64,000 bases of DNA from Adiantum capillus-veneris (GCA_014529385.2 CM043953.1:79660338-79724337); one strand, 5' to 3'. Numbered from the stretch's first letter, positions 34,703 to 46,490 are shown. Notes: a model not told the origin generated them from the letters alone. Numbers and translations are program-made.

Positions 34703-36620
34703 ATGCTCAAGAAGCGTAAGTGTTGTTTTTTGCCTAAAGATCTTGCTCCTAGCTTACTTGATGTTGTGAGGGCTTCATTGCATATAGCTTCTCAATTTCC
34801 AAATGAAACTGCATTGCATATAGCTTCTCAATTTCAATCACAAATCTCTTCTTCTTACACTTTGAAACGAATTCAACACAAAGTTTACTCTATATGGAAA
34901 ATGTTGCATGAAGACAATGTTGTGTATCCATCATATAAGAGATCAAAGAAACAAAAATATGTGGAAGAAATACTAGACACTCCTTCATATCCATGTTTAA
35001 GTTGTGGAAGCCTTATGTTCCAAAAGAATCTGCACTATTTGACTTTATTGGAAGGTTCTTTTCTTCAAACCTTTGTGGGATTGGAGACATTTAGCACTGT
35101 TGCAAACAAAAGAGTATGTTTTTCTTGCAAACAAAGCTTAAAAACTCAAAGAAAGCTATTCTTTTGCATTTATCCACATTCTCTATTTAATGATAGTATT
35201 GCAAGCATCGCATTATTAAATAAAATTGAGAAACTTCTTGTGTCGCTTCGCATTCCTTTCACGCAAAATCGAGAGCTCAATTACGAAGGCCAATACGGGG
35301 TGCGAGGGAGTATCATTAATGTCATGGTTGACTTAGCAAGAATTCAAGAAATCTTGCACGTTTTAGTAGTGAGCATGCTACAATCCTTGTGGAGATTAAG
35401 CGTAAGCTTGAGTATGCCCATGCATATCTTAGTGGTTGTGCTTGTCCCTTTTATGTGCTCCAAGCATTGAAAGACTTGATTTGCACCCCTTTGTACGTAG
35501 AGCACAAAGCCTCCATTACTGAAGCTTGGGTTTCTAGTTTTCATATGAGTCCATATGTAGTAATGCATGAAGAAGATGAGGTTGATGAGTTGGGGAATGA
35601 GTATTCAGACACTCTTTTCCATGGCATCCATTCATCATAACAAGTCATCGATCATAATGCATATGCACATAGTGTTGCACCTTGTGAAGGATTTACTCAT
35701 TTGAGCTTTTTTGATGATTCTAATTGTGAGGAATTATTATTCCCACCTTTATTCTTTGGGAAAAAAGAGCCTACGCACACCTTGTGAAGAAAAAATACTT
35801 GAAAGTGGCACAATGGGAACTTAAAAACAAAGATAGGTGCTTTGCCTTGGATATTGAAAATTTGTTCTTCAAAGTGATGAAGATTATCATTGGCAAGGTG
35901 CTTGGCTCTATATAGGTGCATCTACGCAAGGAAAATTGCAAGGTAGACAATTATATGCAAAAGATGTTCAAAACAACACTAACATTGAGCAAATACTATC
36001 ATCCCAACTAGGATATCATGACTTTGAATCATTGCGAATGTCATCAAATTACAAAGCCAAACTCAAGCACAATGTGTTTGCCATGATTCAACAAGTAGGC
36101 CAACCTACATTTTTGTCATCTCTATCATGTTCGGAGCAAAGATGGAAGCCATTGCACAAATGTCTTGCTGTGCTCAATCCAGAAATCAATGAATCTAATT
36201 TCCAACTACTACACAATTTATTCGTGCATTAATGCGGGGATCCTATCACTACAGCTCGATACTATGTCCATAGATTCAAAGCACTCAAGAAGGAGTTGAA
36301 ACGGAATTCAGAAATACTTGGCCAAATCATGGATATGAAGAAGTGATTGGTTTTGTTGATAAATACATCTCAAGTGACAAAGATGAGTTGGATGTTGAGC
36401 TACAAAAAGTACAAATCCATTCCCATTGAAGGACATGCAAAAAAGGAGAGAGAAGCATTGCCGTTTTGGATTTCCAAAACCACCAGCAAGGCAAATGACT
36501 ATCCCGCGTTCGATATAAGCAAGTGAAGCAACAAAATCCATGCTTTTTGCACACAAGAAACAAATCAAAAGCCAACTTGCAGCTTTACCACATTGCCCTA
36601 AAATGAGTTTCGATGATTGA
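34703..36620 (+). pseudogene. Helitron Rep region (pre-Rep zinc domain plus Rep), HUH motif deleted
   Basis: The frame at 34703 carries CLSCGSLMFQ and VCFSCKQS (zinc-finger-like pairs). It continues with LLNKIEKLLVSLRIPFTQ and GQYGVRGSIINVMVDL, the pre-Rep block found before Helitron Rep. A frameshift near 35385 leads to EIKRKLEYAHAYLSGCACPF and ALKDLICTPLY. At 35936 on, GQPTFLSSLSCSEQRW, then, past a stop at 36231, GDPITTARYYVHRFKALKKE match the Rep catalytic domain. The next recognisable block is EEVIGFVDKYIS (36330), then HSH...TCKK and HCRFGFPKPPARQM (36440-36500). The segment that should lie between, with the HUH motif (usually EFQxRGSPHxH), is missing around 36305-36325. Rep would nick and transfer single strands to start rolling-circle transposition; this copy cannot. 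Confidence 0.85.
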
Positions 36621-36879
36621 TTATCCTCTTTGAATATGGACGAAGAAATGTATCTTGAGACACTCTCGATATCGCTCTCAGAACCCACACTTTTGCTCAA
36701 AAGACAACCAAAAGATATATACACAAACAATTTCAACAAAACATTGTGCACATTGTGGGATAGCAATGTTGATATTCACTCTATTTTTAACCCTCATGGA
36801 GCTGTTGCATATGCACATCATACATGACAAAAACAGGTTCAACCACAAGCAAAGCAATTAACAAAATCCTTAACAAGTG

Positions 36880-39060
36880 CAAGAAAGAGAGTCTTCTTGC
36901 AATAGAACGTATTAAGAAAATATAAGGTGCCTTGATTAATGCTCAAGAAATCAGAGCCCAACAAGCAGCATACATTTCACTATCTCTCCCATTACCCAGC
37001 ACATGCAGACAATTTATCTTCATCAATGTAGACTTCCAAACCCAAAGGACACTATCTCTCCCATTACCCAGCACATGCAAACACTTCATCTTGATGACAT
37101 AGACATATTCTTTGATGAGGTGACAAAGTACACAAAGAGACCAACTAGCATAGGAAATCTTTGCTTGGGAGAGTATGCAAGCAACTACATTATCTCACAA
37201 GGGACACACCACAAGTGCAGGAAGCCCCGCATTATCAGATATACAAACTTCAGTAAAGAGGCCAATAGTGAGAGGCATTATCATCAACTATGTCTATTGT
37301 TTTTGCCATTCACAACTGATGAATATGTGTTCGATGCTTTGACAACAACTTGGAGAGAAAGATATGAGTCTAACATTGTTACAATTGCACAAAACATGAA
37401 ACCTTTTACAAAGCTACAAATCAACAATCAAGAATCATCAACATCATGCTCTATCTCCTCGCAAGAAACACAACAAGAACAATTCACTTATGAGCTTGAT
37501 CTCGACCTACCAAGTGCAAGGCATCATACCACTCAACTACCAACATCATCTAGACTCCTTGGCATGCCAAATGAAGATATCACTCAATTGTCATGAGTTT
37601 GAATATAGAGCAACGACATCTTTATGATGATATCATGACAAGAAAGAGAGTATGAGCCCAATGACACATTCCACCTTTTCTTAACAGGGGGCACCGGAAC
37701 AGGAAAAACCTTTACTGTGCGTGCAATTATCCAAGGCCTAGTCCAACACTATGCACTTTTGATATAAGGCAACATTGAACTTCCAACAGCATGGTTGATG
37801 GCGTATACAAGCAAAGCAGCGTTTAATCTTGGCGGCATAACAATTCACTTTGCATTGCGCCTCCCATTGATGCTAAATGAGATGGTCCCTCTTTCCAATG
37901 ATACTCTCAATGAACTATCCAAGTATACACAAACCTCAAAATAGTTGTCTTTGATGAGGCTTCCTTGATAAGCAACAGACTGCTACGCATTATTGCACAC
38001 AAGACTCCGAGCTATAAGGCACAGACATAACGAACCCTTCGATGGTCTAGACGTTATATTCTGTGATGATCTTTGCCAAGCAAGCCCTGTTCGCGATCGA
38101 TGGATATTCAGTGACACAAATAATACACTTGACATCTTCACACCATAATGTTGGAGCACACATGTCACATGTGCTGAGCTAACAACACCAATGCGGCAAT
38201 CAAATGAACTATTTATAGAGGTCCGAAATAGGATAAGAGTTGCAGAACAAACAGAAACAGACTTGGCATTTAGCAATGACACATTTGGAAACAACAACTT
38301 TGACATTTTTACAACACCTAATCTTTTCTTCACAAATAAACTAAAGTCCAAGCACAACCAAGCGGTCTTTCATAACCTACAAGAAACACCATACATCATC
38401 AAGGCTCATGACAAATTCCACAAAACATGCTAAAAAAATCTAGTTGTTCCAAACAACCCTCAAGTAACTGTTGGATTATCCTTCATCCTTGAACTAAAGC
38501 CAGGAATGATAGTCGAGCTTTGTGCTAGCAATATCAACGTATTGGATGGGTTGGTGAATGGTGCAGATTGAATCTTCCAGATAGCAAACAACATAGCACA
38601 ATCATCGATAGCTTGGGTAGAGTTCTTCGATACCTCAATTGGGAGAAAACAAAGATCCTAGAATGCACACCTCTCCCATGGAAACATAGACAAAAAATGG
38701 ACACCAATACTTGAAGTCACGAAACTCAATCTAGTCTCAAGATCACAACTCCCAATTCAGGCAGTAAACACAAGCACAATCCATCGATCCCAAGGCTTGA
38801 CAATGGCAACAGTGGCATTTGACCCTAGTGGGATCCAATCTCATGGCTTGGTCTACACAGCTTTGTCACATATCAAAGACCCTGCACATCTACATATTCT
38901 TAGCCCCATTCTCAAGAATCATATCAAAACTGACCCCATTGTCCTGAAAGAAATCATGCGCCTGCGAACAGATGCTAAGTGGTCCTACTTGAATGAGCCC
39001 GTGGTTGGAATTAAAAAAATCCACCACATTATTGCATCATTGAACGTCGTGTCAATCAAT
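36880..39060 (+). pseudogene. Helitron/Helentron PIF1-type helicase domain
   Basis: The linker shows AQQAAYISLSLPLPSTCRQF (36955-37020), the AQEAA motif typical of Helitron Rep-Hel proteins. The 37003-37596 frame follows with KYTKRPTSIGNLCLGEYASN and KPRIIRYTNF. Helicase motif I is FLTGGTGTGKTFTVRAIIQG (about 37680), then AYTSKAAFNLGG. A degraded motif II reads VVFDEASL (37945). GLDVIFCDDLCQASPV (38045) is motif III, and MRQSNELFIEVRNRIR follows. The C-terminal block reads LTMATVAFDPSG and HGLVYTALSHIKDPAHLHIL (38800-38920). Several stops and frameshifts (37600, 37767, 37945, 38150, 38433, 38570) make it inactive. A 34-bp phrase is repeated at about 36976 and 37050. Confidence 0.92.
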
Positions 39061-39253
39061 AAACACATTGACCACCAAGAGTGATCCAAACTTCATGTCA
39101 TCCAACATCTTGTGCTTCCAAGAAACAAAACAAAAGAAAAGTACCAACCTCCTCACACCAGACTTTGAGCATATTCAACATTATAATGGGTATGGTCTAT
39201 CCATATTCCACCATCCAAGCATTCAATCCATAACCCAAAAAGCTATCTCATGA
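39020..39253 (+). pseudogene. N-terminal part of an endonuclease (EEP) domain attached to the helicase
   Basis: Directly after the helicase end the frame reads SLNVVSINKHIDH. After a one-base shift it continues SDPNFMSSNILCFQETKQKK, then YNGYGLSIFHHPSI, ending at TGA 39251-39253. This is the beginning of an endonuclease/exonuclease/phosphatase fold: S-x-N at the first strand, I-L-C-x-QET with the metal-binding Glu, and the G-x-G-x-x-I-F strand. Ordinary plant Helitrons end at the helicase. A C-terminal EEP nuclease is a hallmark of Helentron-type elements. The later catalytic parts (GDFN, SDH) are missing; a CT microsatellite begins 30 bp downstream. Confidence 0.7.
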
Positions 39254-39280
39254 TTGGGACTTGAAATAATAGATGTCACA

Positions 39281-39282
<2 letters not shown>

Positions 39283-39338
<56 letters not shown>
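39283..39338. repeat. (CT)n microsatellite
   Basis: CT run of about 28 units, 30 bp after the truncated endonuclease frame. Confidence 0.97.
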
Positions 39339-39339
<1 letters not shown>

Positions 39340-39770
39340 ATATCCCTCACTATTTCTAATGTGTGTCACACTCAATTAATGTTTTTTTAAAAACTCGTCA
39401 AGTACCAAAAAAGCATTCGCTAGAAATTGTTTGTCCGAAAATGGCGCTCATCAATAATCAAATAGTGAATTCTATATCATACTCTCTTTGTTCTATCCTA
39501 AGCTAAACTCTACTCATAGCCAGAAGCGCGGTGCCTATCCGATCTCCCTTGGAGAACAACACACTCGGACGACGTATATAATAACATGTTAGTTGGAAAG
39601 AGGAATAGCTAGCCAAGAACATCTGCCACTTTTGGTAGATGTCAAGGCATATCGTTACACTCTAATGGAAGACCTCAGATTGCATGTAGTAGTATCCGTA
39701 GAAAACTTGATTGACATAAGTGTACACGTCATTTGGTTACATCAAGAAAAGTCAAAACACTAAAAAGACC

Positions 39771-39906
39771 AACCAAATACAAGCTCCAATGGTCATACTC
39801 TTTGTGAATTAGCTTGCCAATGGTAACCAAATCCATACAACCAAATACAAGCTCCATTGGTCATACTCTTTATGAGTTAGCTTGCCAATGGTAATCAAAT
39901 CCAATC
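39771..39906. repeat. 68-bp tandem duplication
   Basis: Two adjacent 68-bp units (39771-39838 and 39839-39906) differing at a handful of positions; non-coding. Confidence 0.92.
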
Positions 39907-40062
39907 CCAAACTGCTAATACTAGGGGCATAAAAGGTTAAAGCAATAAAAGGTTGGTGCCATAAGATTGGCCCCTATATTGGGAGAGCTCCCTAAAATTC
40001 AAGGTCCGAAATTGGGCATTTTGGTTCTTAGATGTGGAGAAAAGGGGGGAAAGAGGGAGAAC

Positions 40063-40082
40063 GGGGGGGGGGGGGGGGGGGG
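40063..40082. repeat. poly-G run, 20 G
   Basis: Twenty consecutive G after a purine-rich stretch; G-quadruplex-capable and a likely assembly weak point. Confidence 0.9.
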
Positions 40083-40564
40083 TCGGTCTTTAAAAAACAA
40101 GTGATAAAATCATGAGGCCTGTCATAGGAATTTGTTGTGCTTATCAAAAATGCAAAGCAAAACTTAACCAAGTAAGAGAGGCAAGTGGCAATTCATTGAA
40201 TCTAGTAGCAACTAGTTTGGCAAGGCCGAATTTCTAGTTGTAAAGCTCTCTATTTGAAAAAGAGATAAAATCAAGAGGCCCGATTCTCTTTGTCAAAGCT
40301 GAATCGAAGACAAAGATTTCAGAGATGAAAGAATTGTTGTATATGCATGCTTAGATTTGAGATCGAGCGAAAAAAAACTATATTGACAAAATGGTAGTAG
40401 ATTACAAAATTCGTGTTTGATATACATGGTGGGATGAGTGGAATAGGGCTTCGAGGGAGGTAGTTGGAGGGGCTAAATTTAGATTTTGTTTGTTTCAGTG
40501 GGTTGGTGGGGGGGAAGGGAGGGGGAAGTGGGAAGGGAGGGGAGGTGTCCACTCTGGTGATCTT

Positions 40565-40642
40565 TGGTCTATTTAATGGAGTTTATTTTGGAAGTAGTAT
40601 ATATGTGATCGAACGATCAGACCAAAAGCAAAATCTTGTGCC
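40565..40642 (-). pseudogene. C-terminal end of a minus-strand EEP endonuclease fragment
   Basis: Reading right to left across the LTR-4 insertion, the frame LDHIWVRTNDLTT (46130-46170) continues at 40642 with FVAQDFAFGLIVRSHIYYFQNKLH. The RSHIYYFQ block corresponds to the final S-D-H motif of EEP nucleases (Asp changed). It ends at TAA near 40570. Confidence 0.55.
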
Positions 40643-40647
40643 ACAAA

Positions 40648-40823
40648 TGTAAGACCTAGGGTAACTGAACATAGGATCCTCCTCCCTACCGCCCCTTATA
40701 TAGGCTAGCTCCTAGAACTTGCCCTAAGCGGATCCACAGTCCGCACTGGTCCAGTCCAGGCCCTTGACCTAGGTCCCTGACCCCCTAGGTTGGGCCTTGC
40801 CCCGTAGGACCCTTGTCTTGACA
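40648..40823 (-). repeat. LTR-4 3' LTR
   Basis: Forward reading TGTAAGACCTAGGG... to ...TTGACA; contains CTTATATAGG, a TATA-like element. Confidence 0.93.
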
Positions 40824-42493
40824 TTACTCCCCCTTAAGGAAGAGTTTTCATCCTCGAAAACACAAGTAGTAATATCTTCTTAAGAATATTGATGTTTTCT
40901 TTACTGACGTCCCATAAGTGAGCCAGTTGTCTGTATGACCGATAATTGGTGCAGTGAGGAGGTTCAATGAAACCAAGAGCAACATCTTGATTTTCAACAT
41001 TGTTGTCCGTTTGCAACCACTTGGGTCTAAATGGTAACTCCATTTATGACTCACTTGAGTGCTGTAAAGGAGTAACCACAACTAAGAGTTGTCCAAAGGC
41101 ATAACCAGTTTTCAGATCTTCTGAAGGTACTGGAATAATGCAAGGAAACCTTGGCATAACTTTCCATGCAGTTGTGAGCCAGATTTCCTTCTTGCCTGAG
41201 TATCTTGAAAAGTCCGTAGATAGCAAATGTCCTCGTGTTAGAATTCTGAATAGTTTGGAACACAAGAACTACATGCTCATCCCTAATGAAGGTTACTTGC
41301 CAACATACTTTGTCAGCACACTTGGTAAGTCCTTGTCGTATGAAAGTATTGACACAATCTCCAACCCCACCACAAGAGGTGTTCAAAAGTTGAAAATCGT
41401 ACTTAAGCAAATTCTAAAATAGGGAGAAAATCATCTATTTAGAAATGCATTGTGCTAACGTATGCTCTTAGCAGATCCTTTAGCACAAGATTACTCTTTG
41501 TAATCTGCCTATCCCCTTGGATAACTGACAGTACTGAGGTGTGTTTTCCTCACGGTTTACAGACAGTCGTCCCAGATGACTGGTAAACGGGGAATCACAA
41601 TAGTGTTTAACATTGGTGAAGAATCAACAATGTCTGAAATAACCATCGTGGGTAACTTGAAAAAATCCACAAACGCCCAAACCGAGCCATGACCTCTATT
41701 GGTGATTAGTAGACCCGAAAGAGATAGTGCACATAGAGTGCAAAATGCTTCCTAAGCAACAACCTGAGGCATATGCATAGCCTTTGCTAAACACTAGGGC
41801 CCATAACACCTAGTGTGCATGCATTTAGCAAAAACTAACCCGAACCTGCATATCCATAATGAGCCTTGCCAATACTTATGGCAAAATGTGATGCGCATAG
41901 TACACGTTAAAGAAAGAATGTAAATAGTTCTGAAAAGAAACTAAATACTTTCAGTCGCAATCTTTTGCAAACCTTGCTGAAACGTCTGAATGGCAATAGA
42001 AGGTAAAACATTGATCACTTCTAGGTACAGACAATGAAACTTTTTCCTTAACAACTTATAGCCTTGCTAGATGTATAAACAACCATCTGTAATGTTGTTT
42101 AGCAGTACTTGTACCTTAACAAGTCATTCTAAGTATCCGACAATTTTTGGCCACGAAATTGCTCTTGATACGTCGTGCTAAAAATGGTCTAGAAAACAGA
42201 TGTGACCAGCACCTAGGGACTTTGTCGTGACACATAATTGAAATAATGGCCCCAGTGTCAGCCCAGAGACTCATATTCTCCACATGTGGAATATGTCTCA
42301 TGTAAGGATGTGTAAAAAAGAACATCCTTCAAGTACAAGATGTACTTGTGTGTGGAGGTAATTGCAAACACTCTACGACGGGAGTGAGAGGGACCCTCAT
42401 TAGCCTTGCTCCACACTGGCTAAACCGAACTCCTTGAGTTCCTAGACCATGTTCTATCCCATGTGACAACATGTGCCAAATTGAACCCGACAA

Positions 42494-42562
42494 GTAGGTT
42501 CGTAACAGCATAAGACAAAAAGATAGATTGGACACTTGGCCCAAAATACTTTGTGCTGACAT
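42494..42562. repeat. 69-bp block identical to 48199-48267
   Basis: Part of the LTR-4 interior; the second copy lies outside that element. Confidence 0.95.
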
Positions 42563-45500
42563 GCCCTTGGCATGGCTCTGTAACATTCAAGCGTACTTAG
42601 ACGTCTTGAAAAACCAAGCCAAGCATACTAAAAATGGAATAACACCAAATCAATAGATGCGTACCTGGAGATTTGAACGTAATGGACACTTACCTGTATT
42701 CCAATGGGGACGAGCACGTCCCCTACCTGAAAAAACAAACAACATTGCACTGGAAACCCTGGGTGTTGCCTGTGCAATCGAAGCCCTTGGATTAGAATCT
42801 ACGTAGTCAAACCCCTTGGTAAGACTCTTTGTAGAAACTGCTCAACTAGCAGATCACGGTAACTAACATAGTCAACCGTGTACAAAATGATTGGAATCAA
42901 CTTGAAAAGTGTCTCCGTCTGCTACCACGTGTGGTAGATTGCTGAATTCTTTCCTTGAAAGTATAACTGGGAGAGATCAACTGTGATCCTCAATGCAGAT
43001 CAAACTGTGATCCTTAATGCCTATGGGGTGATGTAATAATCACCTGCCGGGTCTTACCCCAGAACAGTATGTCCATAGAGACGCCGTAGTGCTATAGAGA
43101 GAGTAGGAAATCCACACAAGTGAACTGCCGAGCTCTTATGGACAGCCATGCTGTCACAACTGATTACTGCATCTATAATGTCTTGTAGAGATCAGCTCTT
43201 GTGAGTTGAAGATTAGTAAAAACTCAACTGGAGTGTCGCACCGAAAACATGTAGTGCAAAAATGACACCCTAAACTTCCGTAATGACAAGACCCTTCCTT
43301 GTCAATTAACGTCAATGTGTACTCCACTGGGTATAGCTGTTCGATCTCGAGAACAATCATCCAAGGAATACCAATTAGTGGGTCTTACCCTTGGCCTGAC
43401 AACGGCTCTTAGCTTGTTTGGCTCATAGTCCTTATGCAAAATAGTGTTCGATTGGCGAACCGATGAAGACTAATTTGAGTAGCATCTTGGCCACGTGCTA
43501 GCTGTGAGTTAGAGCACCTTGGCTCAAGCTGACTCATGAGCAAAACATGTATCAAACGCTTCTTAGAATATTGGAGATAGAGAACGAAAAGAAGAGCATG
43601 CTGGGCTGAGGAACTTGCCTTAAGTTTTTACAGTGTGTGCCCAAGCTATGTCCTCTTACACATCTTATGCTTGACTTGTAGCTTATCGTATAAGCATTCC
43701 CCAGTTGTCGGTATGACTCTTGCATCGAGAGAGGTAACAAAAAAACACAAAACTCATTCCAATCCACCTACCTTGTAGGGGCCGTAATTGCTCGTGAGAT
43801 AAGTCCGAGAATTAGGCTCATTTTGGTGTTGTGTGTTGATAGCAACCAACAATCATATTAAACAATCTATCCGTAATCTATCCGTGACAGTTTAGACTGG
43901 TAGGGATTCTATGAGTGAGATTCCCTATTTTGCCAGTTCCTCGGAGCTTTGCTTCATATGAAAGTGCCAGAGCAGTTTGCTTTGCACAACGACAGTAATT
44001 GCCAAGTAAAGTGTAAACAGGAAAAAACTTAAACTTGGCTAACCTGGTCGTTGTGGTAACCAGTTGTCATGAAATTGGGAACAAAAAACTCATTCCAAAA
44101 TGGCTTATAGCCATATTTACACACACCCCGTCGTATATCCTATACACCCGTCTGGTACATAATGAAATAACCTGCAAACACATTTCCTATTCCTTCCCAA
44201 TTGTGGATGCGAAAAGTAGATGCCAGACGGGAGAAGCCACAATGCAAGATCCATTTCGTCCATGCCGAGCAACTGGATGTGCTAATTTCCTTGAGAGTCC
44301 AAAACACTAACAATTGTCTATGGAGTGGCATCAAATTGAACCGCTGAGAAACCGTGCTCATTAAATACACCTGCCAAACAACTTTGTACCCTTGAGCCAT
44401 AAGAATTATCGGCCGTGCCGATCCATGTAAGTATCAGTTCCTTTTGCCTGGCTTGAATATTGTGTAGTCAAGCCCTGCTCGATGTTGATCTCTCAACCAA
44501 ACAATGGCTCTTTGCAAACAAAGCAGTGGAAAAAAGTTGACTGCGTACGGAACTTGTCACAAGCTGTGCTTGCGCCTGCATGCAAGAGCTACATAGCATG
44601 TTTGAAAGCATAATCAAACCAAAACAAAATCTATTGCATACCTTGGCGATAAAAAGAATTAGTCGGCCATGCCAACATCTGTACTATACCCATTCCAGGC
44701 ATTACATGTACTTTCCTGAATGCAATTGAATAACAGTACCAATTGGTAGCAACCTGCGGTGCATCATCATTCACGGCTACCTTGATTGGACAAGAATAAT
44801 TCTTGAAGCAAGAATTAACTTGTGCAAATATCTGGAATATCCCCTGCAATTGACATCATACATAAAACAAGAAAACCTTAAAAACATGAAACCTCAAACC
44901 TATGGATTAGTTTGAATCCTTGTGCTCTTGTTGAATCTTGGTCCAGTCTAACCACTAGCACATCCCTTGGAGCATCGTTAGAACATGCTATTGGTCGAGT
45001 TTTTTCGTGAAAGTTGGCTAACACTTTGTGTCGCCCAGTGCAATCCTTGATCGAAGTGAAATCATCGATGATTTTTGGACAAAAACACCCTGGCAAATCT
45101 CTTTCCAAAGATGCGGAAGCACTTGGCTTTGCTTCCTCTCGATTGTGCTGAGCATGCCGTATAATATGGTCGTGCCAGTAGCCATGCTTGAGGCCCTTGC
45201 TCAAGCAATGTGTCTTGAATCAACCCATAACCATCATCCTTTTTGTACTCTCCTTGTCGGGATTGATCTTCCGGATATCGAATCTTCCCGTAGAATCATT
45301 TTCAAATCAGTTCTGCAACATCGTCCTGAAACTCGACAGCTCCTCGACCCCGGATCTCCGAGTTGGGCGAAGCAAGACGTTAAACTCGGAGAGGTGTGTG
45401 CCCGGGGTGGGCATGCCCCCTTAACTGTTTGATTGACCAAAGGCCCTCCCCTTGGGCGGCCGTATGTGAAATACAAGGAGGTGGAGCGATGGCGATGACC

Positions 45501-45944
45501 TTCGGCAACGCAGAAGGTGAAGCTGCGCTCACCCTGCCCGCTACAGGGCTCAGATGCAGGGCGCGATGAAGCGCGTTTTTCCCAGCAAGCCCGTGCACAC
45601 GCTTTTCGATGCACCCATGCTGCAAACGGCCTCCCCTTGCCGAGCTCCCCCCTCCTTGTAAGGGTTTGCTCCCACGATGTGTCGATCGTCGTCTTCTTCG
45701 GCTTGTGTCTTCAAGTGGCCATGCCCACGGCCCCGCTTCACCCTCTTCGGCTTGTGGTTTCAAGGGGCCATGCCCACGGCCTGTGCCTTGACACGCCCTC
45801 CACGAGCTCAAGCCCGCCAAGAGAGAGAGTTTTCGAAAGAGAGGGAGAAAGAGTGAGATCCACGCTTGAGAGAAAGAGCTCCATGCCTTCTCCTCCGCCA
45901 TGGCTCCACCTTCCCCCTTCCTCTCCACCTTGCTCTGATACCAG

Positions 45945-46114
45945 TCTAAGACCTAGGGTAACTGAACATAGGATCCTTCTCCCTAACACCCCTTATATAG
46001 GCTAGCTCCTAGCACTAAGCGGATCCCCAGTCCGCACTGGTCCAATCCAGGCCCTTGGCCTAGGTCCCTGACCCCCTAGGTTGGGCCTTGCCCCGTAGGA
46101 CCCTTGTCCTAACA
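45945..46114 (-). repeat. LTR-4 5' LTR
   Basis: Same sequence as the 3' LTR with a short deletion around 45996 and a mutated first dinucleotide (TC for TG). Confidence 0.93.
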
Positions 46115-46119
46115 ACAAA

Positions 46120-46490
46120 TGTAGTGAGGTCGTTGGTTCTCACCCAAATATGGTCAAGCATAGAATTATAGATGGTTGTTGTTTCTTTGATTTGTTGTCG
46201 ATAGTTGTTCAAATGAAGTAGAGATTCCAAATGTTGGTATTGGGTGTTTGCGGTGTCGATATCGATGTTGAAGTCTCCCTAGTATGATGCTCAAGTTTTT
46301 TATATCATTGTCTTGTATCAAGCACTGGAGTTCTAAAGAAGTGTGTTTATTGGTGTCTTAGGTGACTTGTACACATTTATGACATGGATATGAGTTGAAG
46401 ATTGATTTTCAAAAGAGAAAGTCTTTTCATAGAGATGAATCTTGGATCAATCAATGTAGATGGGTAGGGCACTTCCAAGTTAGAGGCCTT
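46120..46490 (-). pseudogene. EEP endonuclease fragment, main part, minus strand
   Basis: The minus-strand frame gives LGSALPIYID, a TGA, SKIHLYEKTFSFENQSS, then HIHVINVYKSPKTPINTLL, and, after stops and a one-base shift, GDFNIDIDT (catalytic GDFN) and SMLDHIWVRTNDL before the LTR-4 insertion point at 46119. With LTR-4 removed the frame runs on into 40642-40570. The order VYKSP, GDFN, LDHIW, S-x-H is that of EEP nucleases found in LINEs and on Helentron helicases. Which of the two it came from cannot be decided without the missing N-terminal neighbour. Confidence 0.65.

Larger units (their letters stand above)
40648..46114 (-). mobile_element. LTR-4, full-length LTR element without recognisable gag-pol, TSD ACAAA
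   Basis: Minus-strand element of 5,467 bp. Short LTRs are at 40648-40823 (3') and 45945-46114 (5'). The primer site (TGGTATCAGAGC on the minus strand, 45943-45932) lies one base inside the 5' LTR, and a G-rich tract (AAGGGGGAGTAA, minus) adjoins the 3' LTR. The target duplication ACAAA is exact at 40643-40647 and 46115-46119. The 5.1-kb interior shows no zinc knuckle, protease, integrase or RT in any frame I could read, so it fits a large non-autonomous (LARD-like) element moved in trans. Decay beyond recognition is less likely because the LTRs still align well. Confidence 0.9.

Noticed and set aside
36976-37083. Two copies of a 34-bp phrase, considered as part of a CRISPR-like or regulatory array
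   Set aside because: Only two copies 74 bp apart inside the helicase linker; a simple tandem duplication in a decaying ORF.
45380-46005. Overlapping long frames on both strands near the LTR-4 primer site
   Set aside because: GC-rich, low-complexity composition and no family match; only mentioned as a possible ORF of LTR-4.
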